This document shows positions 47,244 to 57,940 of a DNA stretch of 64,000 nt, piece after piece. The stretch's first letter is position 1. The number at the start of each line of letters is the position of its first letter. A program made the position numbers and the translations under genes. The notes under the pieces are model-generated. The model was not told the origin of the DNA and searched no databases. It saw only the letters and a list, made by a program, of their open reading frames with translations. Source of the stretch: Escallonia rubra (lineage: Eukaryota; Streptophyta; Magnoliopsida; Escalloniales; Escalloniaceae); NCBI GenBank assembly GCA_033065855.1, contig JAVXUO010000629.1, positions 52,491 to 116,490 of the forward strand. Direction: 5' to 3'.

Positions 47244-49047
47244 GTGAGCATCATATTGCAGTCTGCCTATCTTCCACACTCAGTTTCCATGCATATACAA
47301 CAAAGAGTTACGAGGGCTACCAGCCTAGGCCTCATCCGCACCGTCCAAGAAGAGCATCATCTCGACAATCAAGAAGAGACCAGCCACAACCAACTCCAGC
47401 CTCTACCCGAGATGGATGCACCTGATGTGGCCGCAATCGTCAACGCCACAGTCCAACACTTTACTCCTACCATCGCCGAGCTCTAAGACTCTCAATCTTC
47501 TCTCATGGTTGTCATCTTATAAATGCAAAAATCAATCCAAGTCTTGACTTCACAATCACCGACTTCCCGAAGCCTTAGAGCTCTGCACCTTGTGCCCATT
47601 ACTCACCCCGTGTCATCCCAAGCTCCAGGTTTGGCCCCTCCTGCTCATATCCAACCTTCAGGGCCTGGCCTAGTTTTGGACACTACTCAGGTCCCAGTGT
47701 CGCGACCACCGCTGCCTTGGTCCTCCCGGCCCTCGACAGTAGGACTCGGGGCACCTCAGCCCCCGGCGCCACACCTTACCCTTGCTCGAAGCACTTCGGA
47801 GACTCACGAATCAATTGAGATGGAGCCTAACCTGAACATAACTAGTCGAAACCTAAACACAAGTCATTCCACTGGCTTACTCCAGTCGACATTTCCTGAC
47901 GACCAGCCTCCAGCAGCTGACACTACCCATGTGCAAACTATGCCCCAACAAGTTGCTCACCACCACCAACCCTCTCTACCATCGTCATCCCCTCAATGCC
48001 TCAGGTTGCACCGTCTGGGGGCTCTGGTGCTCGGATCATCACGACAGGGCACAAACCCTCACATGCGTCGTACGTCACCAAGCATGACCTTGATGCCCTC
48101 CTTCACCGTCTCAAGCAGTCATCCTTACCCCACTCCCCCTCTAAGCTATCAGGTCATGCTCCCTACTCTGGCAGCCTCGCTACCAAGCCCTACCCTGCCA
48201 AGTACAAACAATCATCCTTCACCTTGTTGAACGGCAAAGAGGGCAACGCCCGCGAGCACCTCACCCATTTTGCTAGCTCCATGGAGCACTACGGGGAGGA
48301 CGACACTTTGAAGCTTCGGGAATTTCACAAGTCCCTGACTGGTCTCACCTACTCTTGGTATCATCAGATTCCCGACAGTACTATCCACTCATGGTCCGTC
48401 ATGGTCCAACTCTTCCTTGACAAATTTCACTATGAGACGGAACGTGTGACCATCGTTGACATTGCCGGAATCCGCCAGAACCCCGGGGAAGACCTCAACA
48501 CCTATGTTACGCGATTTCATCACAAGTGCTTGGAGTGAACTGACTTCAGCAAAGATGAAACCCCTGTACCCATTTGCATCAAGAACATGAAAAACACCTC
48601 AGGGTCTACCTTGAAGACCTCTAGCTTCGGTCCTGGGGACATCTCAAAGAAGCTGCGCGACGCATCTATGACTCCGTCGGTCCGTCAAAGACCCCAAAGC
48701 CCTAACCTCATATTGCCTTGGCCGCAACGATGGAAGCAGCCAGTAACGACGACAACAACCGTAAGCATTAGTCCCAAGGAAGGGACGGGCGCCCTGACAA
48801 GAGAGGGCAACCAATGCCTGCCCCGGAATACGCGTGTGACTTGAAGACTGTTAGAACTCTCCTCGAGGCATGGATCGACGACAATGCCATAACCCTGCCC
48901 AATGTTGACATTGAACCTACCCCGGAAGACTTAGCTCGTCACAACTACTACCCCTATCATCGGAAGGTCGGTCACGGCCTCAAGTGGTGCAGGGGACTCA
49001 AGTTTGTCTTCGCCGACAAGATTGCGTCCGGAGAGCTCAAACTCTAA
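47244..49047 (+). pseudogene. Tat-type gag, frameshifted
   Basis: A Ser/Pro/Thr-rich N-terminal frame (47523-48230) overlaps the core gag frame (47996-48538). The core reads 'LLNGKEGNAREHLTHFASSM', 'LREFHKSLTGLTYSWYHQIP', 'MVQLFLDKFHYETERVT' and 'IRQNPGEDLNTYVTRFHHKC', the retrotransposon gag family of Tat elements. The C-terminal part (48814-49047) reads 'YYPYHRKVGHGLKWCRGLKF' and 'FADKIASGELKL', a degenerate knuckle region with the first Cys missing. Three frames and a stop at 48536-48538 interrupt it. Gag forms the particle and binds RNA. No pol follows, so the element ends its coding capacity here. Confidence 0.85.
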
Positions 49048-51490
49048 GTACGGGACATATGACCCACCCGACCAAGCCTTGGCATGCCTTAGTGCATTTT
49101 CCACACTTGTAATTTTTTCGTTCATTTTACAAGTTTTCATGTACGTCATACCCATGTATCAAGGCATGTTGCCTATCCTTCGTTATCAATGAAGTTACAT
49201 TTTTCAGACTTAGAAAATTTTCAAGCTACATTGCACTTGCACAAGTCTATTGACATCACCCTTCATGACATCACCCACTCCCTTGGGGGCTTCACCCATT
49301 CCCAACCCCTTCGGCCTCACATTGCAACGACTTGGTACGTGGTGCGTAGGGTGGCTCGAGCCGCGCTACTACGGTTGCATCATCATCCTTCATTTACTTT
49401 TCTTGACACTTAGAAAAAATTTCATTTTTTTTCGCAATCGGTCATCGATGATCACCCTCAGTTGTCTCCCTCGGCACCCTTGTTTGAGCTCAACACTTAG
49501 AAAAAAAACTTTCTTCGCTTTTCACAGCCGGGTCACCACCCTCAACGGCCTCCCCTTAGCATCCTTGCCCAAACTCAAAAAAATAAAATTCAACACTTAG
49601 AAAAAATTTCAAGTTTTTCATCTTCTCAACTACTCCCCACATTCATGCTCTCATCACTCCCCCTCACTCTTTCCTCTCTTCCCTCACCATTCTTCTTTCC
49701 ACTTCATACATAATTTTCTCTCTTATGGAAAAGGTTTTCATTCTTCTCTCATCCCACTCCTCTCATTCTCATCTTGTGCATTGTGAAAATTTTCATTGGG
49801 GGCTCCCTCTTTAGTGCTGAATTTTTTTTTATTATATATTATTATTATTATTTACTTATTTAATCCAAAATCCAAATCCATTTGGGCGGGCAGAACCGAC
49901 TGACCCGCGCGACCATTCTCTCTCTGTGCCAGCCCGACCCACTCGAACCCACATTCGACCCAAACCCGACCCGCGTCCCTCCCAGAAAACCCTAAACCTA
50001 ATTTTCTCTCATCTCTTTCTCTTTCCCTTATGCGCCGCCGCAGCCCCTATTGGCGCCGCCACATTTCGGCCTCGGCCTCCAGCCGCTCAGCTCCCCGGCC
50101 GACGTCGCCTTCTCGCCGACGACCCCTCGCCCTCGCCCACACCTCTCACTCTTCTATCTTCTCTCTCTTGCCCCTCGGCCACCCGCGGCACCTCGTCGCT
50201 GCCACCGCCCCCTTCTTCCCCATTCCTTCCACTCCATCTTCCCCCTCCCCTCCCTTTGGCCTCGGCCACCCCCCTCTCCCCCCTTGGCCTCTGCCTCCCC
50301 AACCCCTTCCCTAGGCCGACCCCCCCTTCCTCTCTCCCCTCCGTCTTCCCCTCCCTCTACCCCCTCGGCCTCGGCCCACTTCTCAGTCCCCCCTCTTTCA
50401 CTTCCCCCCTCTCCTTCTCCCCAAGCTCGGCCTCGGCCACCCCTCCCTCTCCCCCCTCGGCTTCGGCCTCCCCAACCCCTTCCCTAGGTCGACCCCTCCC
50501 CCCCTTCAACCTTCGGCCCTCATCCTCCTCCCCCTCCCTTCACCTTCGGCCACCATCAAGGCCACCCATTTCGCCCTTCCCCCAGCCATGGCCATCACCT
50601 TCAAGAACCTCTCCATCTCTTCTTTCCCTTCACCACCTTCGACCCGCACACATTCACCCCATGGCCGATAACCATCACCCACCATCCTCCTCCCACGCAT
50701 GCAAAAAAAAAAAAATCATCATGACGACCAACGCGCGCCTCGCGTCCAACCTTTCACTTCCGTCACAACACCCAAGTCCACCCCACCACCTTCGACCTTC
50801 CCACATTCACATCATGGCCGACATCCAAGGCCGGCAACTTCAAAAAAAAAATTTGCAACATTGACCGTCGTGGACTGCCCCCGCATCGCGATGTCCGATC
50901 GCGCACATCGCGCCCCAACACATTTCATACTTTTTTACACTTAGAAATTTTTTTACAAATTTGATCACGTCCCGTGTGACGACATCCTCCGACATCAACA
51001 TCCTTGGTAGGTGGTGCGCGAGGTAGCTCGAACCACCTACTCCTACTCATTGTTCGACGCTCGTCGCCCGGGCGCTGTCTTTGCGACCCCTGTCGCCAGC
51101 ACCCCGTGCGTCGTCTCCGCGACCCCCGTCACTAGCACCCATGCGATGTCTCCGCGACCCTCGTCGCTAGCGCCCGTGCGCCCTCTCCGCGACGCTTGTC
51201 GCCCATCGCCCGGGTGACGTCTCCGCGACACTCGTCGTCCGTCGCCCGGCTACCATTTACATTCTTGCACCCCTGTGTCCTATCATCGTGCTTTTGTCTC
51301 AACCCCCAACCATCCCAAGGTTTTCTTAGGTGGTGCATGAGGTGGCTCGAGCCACATACTCTTCATCATCATCATGCATTGACGACGTGAGCAACTCGTC
51401 AGCCAAACAACATCAAAATCTTGCTAAGAGTTTATGCGTGCGGTGCCCGCTCGGGTTGCCCCTCTGCGCACACCACACGCAGGGGGCTTA
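49048..51490 (+). other. Non-coding, GC-rich 3' interior of the TR-GAG element, ending in a polypurine tract
   Basis: No protease, RT or integrase motif in any frame. A phrase 'tggtgcgcgaggtagctcga' recurs in variants near 49335, 51013 and 51333. 49950-50650 is very C-rich and gives a spurious 312-codon Pro/Ser frame. The polypurine tract (agggggct, 51481-51488) precedes the 3' LTR. Confidence 0.7.
51066..51250 (+). repeat. GC-rich tandem repeat of about 36 bp, five copies
   Basis: Repeated phrase 'gtctccgcgacccccgtc' followed by 'actagcacccatgcga' variants inside the 3' non-coding part of the TR-GAG element. Confidence 0.7.
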
Positions 51491-53454
51491 TGTTCCCAAC
51501 CTATTCTAGTCACACCCAAAGGCCCACTGGGGTTCCATTTTGCATGACAAATCTGCACAAGCAACAGTCATTTTCAACGCTCACAACCGGTCAAAGCATG
51601 CACGCTCAAGTCACGTGCACTTCTCACTTTCGTTACGTTACTTCGTCACTCAGAAGCTCATTTTCGCGCAAAGCCTCATGACACTTCGACCGTCGCACTT
51701 AGCATGTCGCCCATCGGTGCACCATGGCACTTGCCCAAGGAAGTTGGCTTTGGCCTTCCCCTTGCAGTCTGCCTCGGCCTTGGCCTTCCCTATGGGGTCG
51801 GCCTCGGCCTTAGCCTTCCCTATGGGGTTGGCCTCGGCCTTGGCCTTCCCCTTGGGGTCAGCCTCGGCCTTGGCCTTCCCCTTGGGGTCGGCCTCGGCCT
51901 TGGTCTTCCTTATGGGGTCGGCCTCGGCCTCCCCTTGGGGGTCGGCCTCGGCCTTCCCTTGGCGTTGGCCTTGGCCTTCCCTTGTCGTTGGCCTTGGCCT
52001 CCCCCAAAAGGTTGGCCTTGGACTTCCCCTATGGGTTGGCCTTTGGTCTCCATACTTAACACATTCACTTCTCTTCAAGGGACCATACATAACTCCGCAA
52101 CCCCGTCGCCCGGACACAACTCCGCGACCCCCGTCGCCGACGTCCGGGCGCCGCACTTCAACACCCCGCCGCGCCACTGACACAGCCGTGCCCTCGGGCT
52201 CTCTATCACACTACCGTGCCCCCGGTACCTTACTCACTGCATCGCGCCCATCCGCACAATCATGTTACATGCCCCCGGGCACCACACTCATTCACCACAC
52301 CATGCACACCTTGCCTTGGTCGTGGAACATGCTTCAACCCACTCTCCGGAGTGTGCAACATCCTGCGGGGATAGGCGACTCCTCTGGGACACTATCTCCG
52401 TCAGGGAGCTCTTCAACTCCCCTTCCGCCAGGTAGACGGCTCCTCCAAGATGCTACCTCGGCCAGTCGGGTAGACGGCTCCTCCGGGATACTACCTTGAC
52501 ATGCTCTGAGTGCTCCGGCACAAGGATTCATCCGCAAGGATAGGCGACTCCTCCGGGACACTATCTCTGCTAGGGAGCTCCAAGTGCTCCGGCACAAAGA
52601 CTTCTCTTCTGCCAGGTAGACGGCTCCTCCGGGATGCTACCTTGGCCGGCCAGGTAGACGGCTCCTCCGGGATGCTACCTCGTCCCGCGGAATAGGCTAC
52701 TCATCTGGGACACTATCTCCGCCAGGGTGCCTGCGTAACTAGCCTACGTGCTCCGGCACTGGGGGCTTGTGTCGGTACCCCTAGGGACTATGACCCTCGG
52801 GTCACTCTGAGATGGGAGCAGGTCTTTGGAGGGCATCGTGCCTAGTTTACCTGGCAGTTGGGCGTCGGGTCTTCCCCACCGCTGCCAGTCCTGTGGGACT
52901 CTGCAAGGGCTTGGATTGGAGGCTATATCAAGGGGGTTCTCTGGCCACACCGACAATGTGGGAGCCAGTCTTTCCAGACAGACAGAGTGATGTTGTGCGG
53001 GGCAGGCCGGTTGAATATGTGATCCGACAGTCCATGGAACACCGGCACTCGTGGACCCCCCCAGTGATGTGTCACTCCTGGGGAGCGCCACGTGTCGTTT
53101 AATGACATCATCATCTCAATCTCTATAAATAGAGGTCTTGAGAATTCATTTGGGACGAAACATTAAGGTTGGACATTTTCAGAACATATTTTCACTTTCT
53201 CATTTTAGAATCCTAGAGAGAGAAACATACAGGACCCTAACTGTGGACCTAAGCATCAGACTGTGACTGTCGTTGTTTATTCATCCTGCGCCGTCGCCCT
53301 CGCAGCACTGCCACCCTCAGGCTTCGTCTGGGAAGCCCTTAGTCTTTGCCCTTGCTCCACCCTTATTATGTCTCACATCAACATACTTGACATCTGACTC
53401 GGACTGCATTCTTTGTGGCACCTTCACGTAGGTACGAACCCACTTTCCTTGGCA
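51491..53454 (+). repeat. TR-GAG 3' LTR
   Basis: Same start and end as 45093-47218. The 30-bp 'ggccttccccttggggtcgg' array is expanded here (51745-52030), while the 'ctcctccgggatgct' cassette array is contracted (52370-52700). A 319-codon frame across the array is a by-product of the repeat period. TATA box 'ctataaatag' at 53123-53132. Confidence 0.9.
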
Positions 53455-53456
53455 TC

Positions 53457-53885
53457 AATCTCGTACAATTCTTTCAACCTTTCATGATTGTGCAAAGAGT
53501 AGCACCCATTAACTTAGCCCTACTCTCTTCAAACACGTCGACCGTCAACGATTTCTTGACACATGTATTAAAGTCACTCTTGAATGTCGGATGATTTGCA
53601 TATACATTGTGAAACCGTTCGGGATATTTGTTGCTTATGTGCCATGAGCACAAACCATGGTGAGTATCTGGCAAGGACTTAGCGATTGCGTTTTACATTG
53701 TCAGATCTTGGTCGGTGATGATGGTTTTTTGGGGAATATGATACATTGCTTCAAGCCACGTTTCAAATAACCAAGTAAATGATTCCTCTGTCTCATCCCG
53801 AAGTAGGGCAAAGTCAAACAATAATTATTAGTAGTGATGGTTCACCCTGGTAAATGGAGCAAAAGGCATAAAGTACTTATTTGTG
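53457..53885 (-). pseudogene. FAR1/MULE-type transposase, N-terminal half of the remnant
   Basis: Minus-strand reading from 53885: 'YFMPFAPFTRVNHHY', two stops, 'FALLRDETEESFTWLFETWL', 'IITDQDLTM' (second catalytic Asp of the DDE core), a stop, 'NAIAKSLPDTHHGLCSWHI' and 'FKSDFNTCVKKS'. A frameshift then restores 'LKELYEI' at the insertion site. The FAR1 DNA-binding domain and the first catalytic Asp upstream of 53885 are absent. It continues at 45091 downward. Confidence 0.88.
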
Positions 53886-53932
53886 ATTAATGAGAGAAAG
53901 GAGAGAGAAAGAGAAAAAAAGTAAGAAGACTA

Positions 53933-54126
53933 GTCCACTACATAATGTAGCGAATGAAAGAAATGAGAGAGAAAGAGAAAAAAAAGTCAGAACATTAATG
54001 AGAGAAAGGAGAGAGAAAGAGAAGAATGGTCAGAAGACTTGTCCGCTACATAATGTAGCGGATGGGCTCCTTTTAAGTTGGAGGGTACTTTTGTCAAAAA
54101 ACCGTCCGCTACAAAATGTAGCGGAC
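53933..54126. repeat. Right sub-terminal palindromes (TCCGCTACA...TGTAGCGGA)
   Basis: Three palindromes: 53933-53952, 54042-54062 (arms TCCGCTACAT/ATGTAGCGGA) and 54104-54126 (arms GTCCGCTACA/TGTAGCGGAC). They are separated by duplicated (GA)-rich stretches ('gagagaaaggagagagaaag'). They mirror those at 39888-39977 near the other end of the MULE. The 162-codon ORF across them is not a gene. Confidence 0.85.
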
Positions 54127-54235
54127 AGACTTAAAAAACGTAAAAAAAGATCTAGACCGTTCATAGATCGCGTATGGATGACCAGATCGTGCTGGCAACT
54201 TAACTCAAGTTGCCTGTGCGGTCAACGGATCAGCT

Positions 54236-54238
<3 letters not shown>

Positions 54239-54320
<82 letters not shown>
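54239..54320. repeat. (TA)n(TG)n microsatellite
   Basis: About 22 TA dinucleotides followed by about 18 TG dinucleotides, located exactly between two MULE-type ends. Confidence 0.95.
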
Positions 54321-54324
<4 letters not shown>

Positions 54325-55351
54325 CCGTCCGTCCACGTGTTATTGTGGGCAACCCAGATTAATTTTCTTTTTAGCTAGAACTCGCCTAACCGCTACTCTT
54401 TGTAGCAGTTAGCTTTTTTTCCAGATCTACCCTCCCTCACTCTCATTCTATTCTATTTCACTTTCATTCTGCACTTTTCATTTTGTTGTTCTTCTCTCTC
54501 TCTCTCTCATTTTTGTCATTGCATCACCTTCCTGTTAACAACCTTTGATCAATATGTTGCAAGCTCTTCATTACCCACCATTTGGTATTTTCTTACAATG
54601 AATCCTACCGGCTCTTACTAATCATATACATCCAGAATTGCTAATCTAACCTAATGAAACAAAAAACCATTTGCACGCAAAAACCCCTAAACAACCAAAG
54701 AGACAATCACAAAGCATAGACACGAAAATGAACAGAACTTGAACTCGGCGTCGACCACAGAAAAAAAAAAAAGAAAAAAATCAAAGGCATGTAATACATC
54801 TAAAAAAAGATAATCTCAATCAACAATTTCAAAAACCAAAACAAAAAAAAAAAGTGGATAATCTGGACGAAAATATCTGGGGTTTGTGAAACCACAATCT
54901 CAATCCACAAAAAAGGGACATGGATAAGCTTTAAGGATCTGGGCAAAGGGCAGATGCGGTGGCAACAATGGCAGCATGGGCGATGGCCAGATGCAGCGGC
55001 GATTGTGGCGTCATGGGCGATGGCCAGATGTGACGGTGGTGGCATGGCGAAGTGCAAGTGCAGCGGTTGTGGCTGGGAGAAAGACGACGACGGAAAAAGC
55101 TTTGGAGAGAGAGAAAAAAATTTGGTAGACAGATACAGAAAGAGAGAAAGAGATGTTAGACAAATATAAGAGAGAAAGAGGGGGGAAGGGGGGACATTTT
55201 CGGTACAAACACTGACTGCTACTCTTTGTAGCGGTCAAGCGAATTAGAATTAAATAAAGAGTAATATGAGCCATCCACGATCACAGGTGGAAGGCCGGAG
55301 GACAGTTAGAAAATTAGTGATTTCTCCAGCTTTAGATAGGGATCGACACCC
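54325..55351. mobile_element. Short MULE derivative related to the large element
   Basis: Reversed from 55351 it reads GGGTGTCGATCCCTATCTAA and, further in, 'ggccttccacctgtgatcgt', close to the left end of the large element ('ggccgtccacgtgtactcgt'). Its left side (54325-54350, 'ccgtccacgtgttattgtgg') starts inside the same TIR, so the outermost 45 bp or so are missing. Palindromes at 54386-54412 and 55213-55236 flank a non-coding interior. It could also be the true right end of the large element with an internal duplication. Confidence 0.6.
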
Positions 55352-55731
55352 TATATTTATATTCTTAAAAGCAATTATGGATATTTACATATCTGAGTTT
55401 GTTTAGTTATGAGTACTCTAAAAGTTAGCAACTCATTTTCACTTAATTGTTTTTCAACTTTTTGCCACTTACTTAATTCTAAAACAATGTTGGCTACAAA
55501 ATAGATTATATAAATGCATGAGTTATGCGCTCCAAGAACAATTTGCTCAAAATGTTGACCATGGTCATGCTAATCTTCCTCTTTTGCCTAGCCTTCTTTG
55601 TCAACTATTATTTGAAAAGTAACATATGCATTCCTTGTGAAAAGGAGGTCAAATGCTCGGTGGACGAGCATTTAGGTGACTCCTTGTGAAAAGGAGAACA
55701 TCTACTTGAAGATGAGGGATGAAAGGGCATA
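55352..55731. other. Intergenic, nothing recognised
   Basis: AT-rich, with 'ccttgtgaaaaggag' repeated near 55635 and 55682. No gene. Confidence 0.4.
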
Positions 55732-55740
55732 TACATAGTA

Positions 55741-56937
55741 GGGTCAAATACACGTAGGTACCCTGAAACTATCACTTTATCTCAATTAAGGGTCCCAAAG
55801 TTTAATTTTTACACATAAGGGCATGTAACTCCAAATTTGCAACAAGGGCATCCGTCTAAATTCCTAACGGTTCAGCCCTTTCCGTCAGGGACATTTTTGG
55901 GATTCCATATTTGAGAAATCCCCTTAGGGCTGCAAAAAAAAAACTCAAAAGAAAACATAGTGCAGAACCCGCCCGACCCACGCGTGACCCGTTCGCGCGT
56001 GTCTTCCTTCAACAAAGCCAGGATCCAATCCTAGACCCGTAACCCATTGCCCGATCCATCCACCTGACCCGCACACTGCCTCTATCTCTCTCTCAACCCT
56101 AATCCCTCATCTCCTTCTTCGCGCCGCAACCCTTGGCGTCGCTGTCGCCCCTCCTATGGTCTCACTGTCGCGCCTCCCTATCTCCCGTACTCCCCATGCC
56201 CCGTCGCCCTTCTTCCTTTCTCCCCTCCTTCGTCCTCCCCCCTCCCCGCCGGCAGCCCCGAGCCGCACCCCTTAGCGCCGTCATCGCATCTACGGCCTCA
56301 CTAACGCACCTCCCCATTACCGGCATCCCCCACACCCCGTCGCCATTTTCCCTCTCTTCCATCCTTCATCATCCCCCTCCCCGCCGGCAGCCCCGCGCCG
56401 CACCCCTTAGCGTTTTCGTCGCCTCTACGGCCTCACTGACGTACATCCACATCGTCGGCATCCCCCACACCCCGTCGCTCTTCTCCCTCTCTTACATCCT
56501 TCGTCATCCCCTCTCCCCGCCGGCAGCCCCACGCCACACCCCTTAGCGTCTCCGTCGCCTCTACGGCCTCACTGACGCACCTCCCCATCGCCGGCATCCC
56601 CCACACCCCGTCGCTCTTCTCCCTCTCTTCCCTCCTTCATCATCCCCCGCCTTTCCCGCCGGCAGCCCCATGCCGCACCCCTGGTTAGCAATGGTAATCT
56701 GGATGTTTACCAAACAACTGCCAAAAATGTTCGTAACCCTAGTTAGGAATTACCAAATACCAAATATGGAATCCCAAAAATGCCCCTGACGGAAAGGGCT
56801 GAACCGTTAGGAATTTAGACGGATGCCCTTACTTGTTGCAAATTTGGAGTTACAGGCCCTTATGTGTAAAAATTAAACTTTGGGACCCTTAATTGAGACA
56901 AAGTGATAGTTTCAGGGTACCTACGTGTATTTGACCC
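55741..56937. mobile_element. Non-autonomous MULE, 1197 bp, long TIRs
   Basis: Inverted repeats of about 190 bp, starting GGGTCAAATACACGTAGGTA at both ends (reversed right end GGGTCAAATACACGTAGGTA). Flanking 9-mers TACATAGTA and TAGATAGTA differ at one base, fitting a Mutator 9-bp duplication. The interior is GC-rich and made largely of a tandem repeat. No transposase. Confidence 0.88.
56180..56690 (+). repeat. GC-rich tandem repeat of about 125-130 bp, four copies
   Basis: Each copy runs 'ggcatcccccacaccccgtc', 'ttctccctctcttccatcct', 'cgccggcagccccg', 'gcaccccttagcg' and 'gcctctacggcctcactgac'. It encodes a repetitive Pro/Ser/Arg frame with no recognised domain. Located in the core of the MULE. 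Confidence 0.85.
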
Positions 56938-56946
56938 TAGATAGTA

Positions 56947-57579
56947 TTTGCCCTCACTTCCTGAAGTGTGAATGTGGGGATATGTGTGTAATTACGGCGC
57001 ATGGAAGTCATCAGAAAGGAAATGAAGGGCCACTAGATCTCTACTGTTGAATGATGTGTCACAAGATCATTGGACCGCATAATCCTAAATATAAGGGCGT
57101 CTCTCTTCATTTTTGCCTCACTTCACTTCAGAGATAAAGCAAAGGAACTGACCTAACTTGGAGAGATCTTGAGAGTTGACTAGATTCATGAAGAAGTTGT
57201 CGGAGAATTTGGAGAGTAGTCGGAGTTCGTCTTTACTAGAACATCATTCTTCATCCTCTTTTTCAAGAGTTAACTACTCGGTTGACCACTGTTTACTATT
57301 AGGCAAATTCAACTTTGGTCAATGGATATCAATTTGTGTTAAAGTGACCACTAAATTTCGAAGTTTATTTCAATCAGGTCACTCATTTGACTTCTGTTAG
57401 ACCAAGTCATTAATTTAGGGTAAAACCATCCCTTTTCTTTTCCCCTTCTTCCTTTTTCTTCTCCTTAGATTGTCCTTGTTCCTTCTTCTTCTCCCTAGAT
57501 TGTCCTTGTTCCTTCTTCTTCTCCCAACTCCAACACCACCGTCACCGCTCTACCACCAACCACAAAGCACACCCACCCA
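56947..57579. other. Intergenic, nothing recognised
   Basis: No domain in the short frames. A duplicated phrase 'tagattgtccttgttccttc' lies near 57468 and 57498. Confidence 0.4.
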
Positions 57580-57940
57580 AACAGTCACACACACACACAC
57601 ACTGTCATACATGCAACACATACACAAGTCACACCCACACACACGCGCGCACAATGTTACAAACAAACACGTAGTACACGAGCGCGTGCACGCACGCACA
57701 CACACACACAAAATATCACACGCACATACATACAGTCACACCCACACACACGCGTGCACACATACACAGTCACTCCCACAGCCACACCTACAAAAATAAA
57801 CACAACCACACACAGTCACAACACACACACACATGCACACACACACACACGCGCGCACAATCATACCCACAGACACAACCACCCACACACACATGCATGC
57901 TCACACACACTCTGTCACATGCATACAAACACTATCGCAC
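57580..57940. repeat. (CA)n-rich region
   Basis: About 360 bp of interrupted CA and CACACG dinucleotide runs. ORFs rich in His and Thr across it are artefacts. Confidence 0.9.

Larger units (their letters stand above)
45092..53456 (+). mobile_element. Non-autonomous Tat-type LTR retrotransposon (gag only, TR-GAG-like) inside the FAR1 gene
   Basis: Two LTRs (about 2126 and 1964 bp) flank 4.3 kb that encodes gag but no protease, RT or integrase. It is flanked by an exact 5-bp target duplication AATCT (45087-45091 and 53457-53461). On the minus strand the FAR1 reading continues across the two flanks ('LKELYEI' then 'KTQWV'), which confirms both boundaries. The primer site TGGCGACTCCGC type and the gag sequence place it with Tat elements. 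It would depend on enzymes of an autonomous relative. Confidence 0.93.
39722..54236. mobile_element. Large MULE carrying a PMD-Ulp1 gene and a FAR1-type transposase, interrupted by a retrotransposon
   Basis: The left end reads GAGCCGATCCCTATCTACTG. Reversed from 54236 the sequence reads GAGCTGATCCGTTGACC and, about 50 bp further in, 'ATCTGGTCATCCATACG' against 'ATCTGGCCGTCCACGTG' on the left. Without the 8.4-kb insertion (45092-53456) the element is about 6.1 kb. It carries two convergent genes: PMD-Ulp1 on plus (40815-43480) and FAR1-type transposase on minus. Palindromes lie at both sub-terminal regions and between the genes. No clear 9-bp target duplication survives, because the right flank is a microsatellite. 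An even better-matching inverted end lies at 55351, so the right boundary is uncertain. Confidence 0.65.

Noticed and set aside
49926-50864. 312-codon Pro/Ser-rich frame
   Set aside because: C-rich non-coding interior of the TR-GAG element. Other frames here are open too, and no domain is visible.
51540-52499. 319-codon open frame
   Set aside because: It follows the 30-bp array of the TR-GAG 3' LTR. The Ala/Leu/Gly/Ser periodicity comes from a repeat length divisible by three.
53890-54378. 162-codon frame rich in Arg, Glu and Lys
   Set aside because: Runs across (GA)-rich duplications, palindromes and the TA/TG microsatellite.
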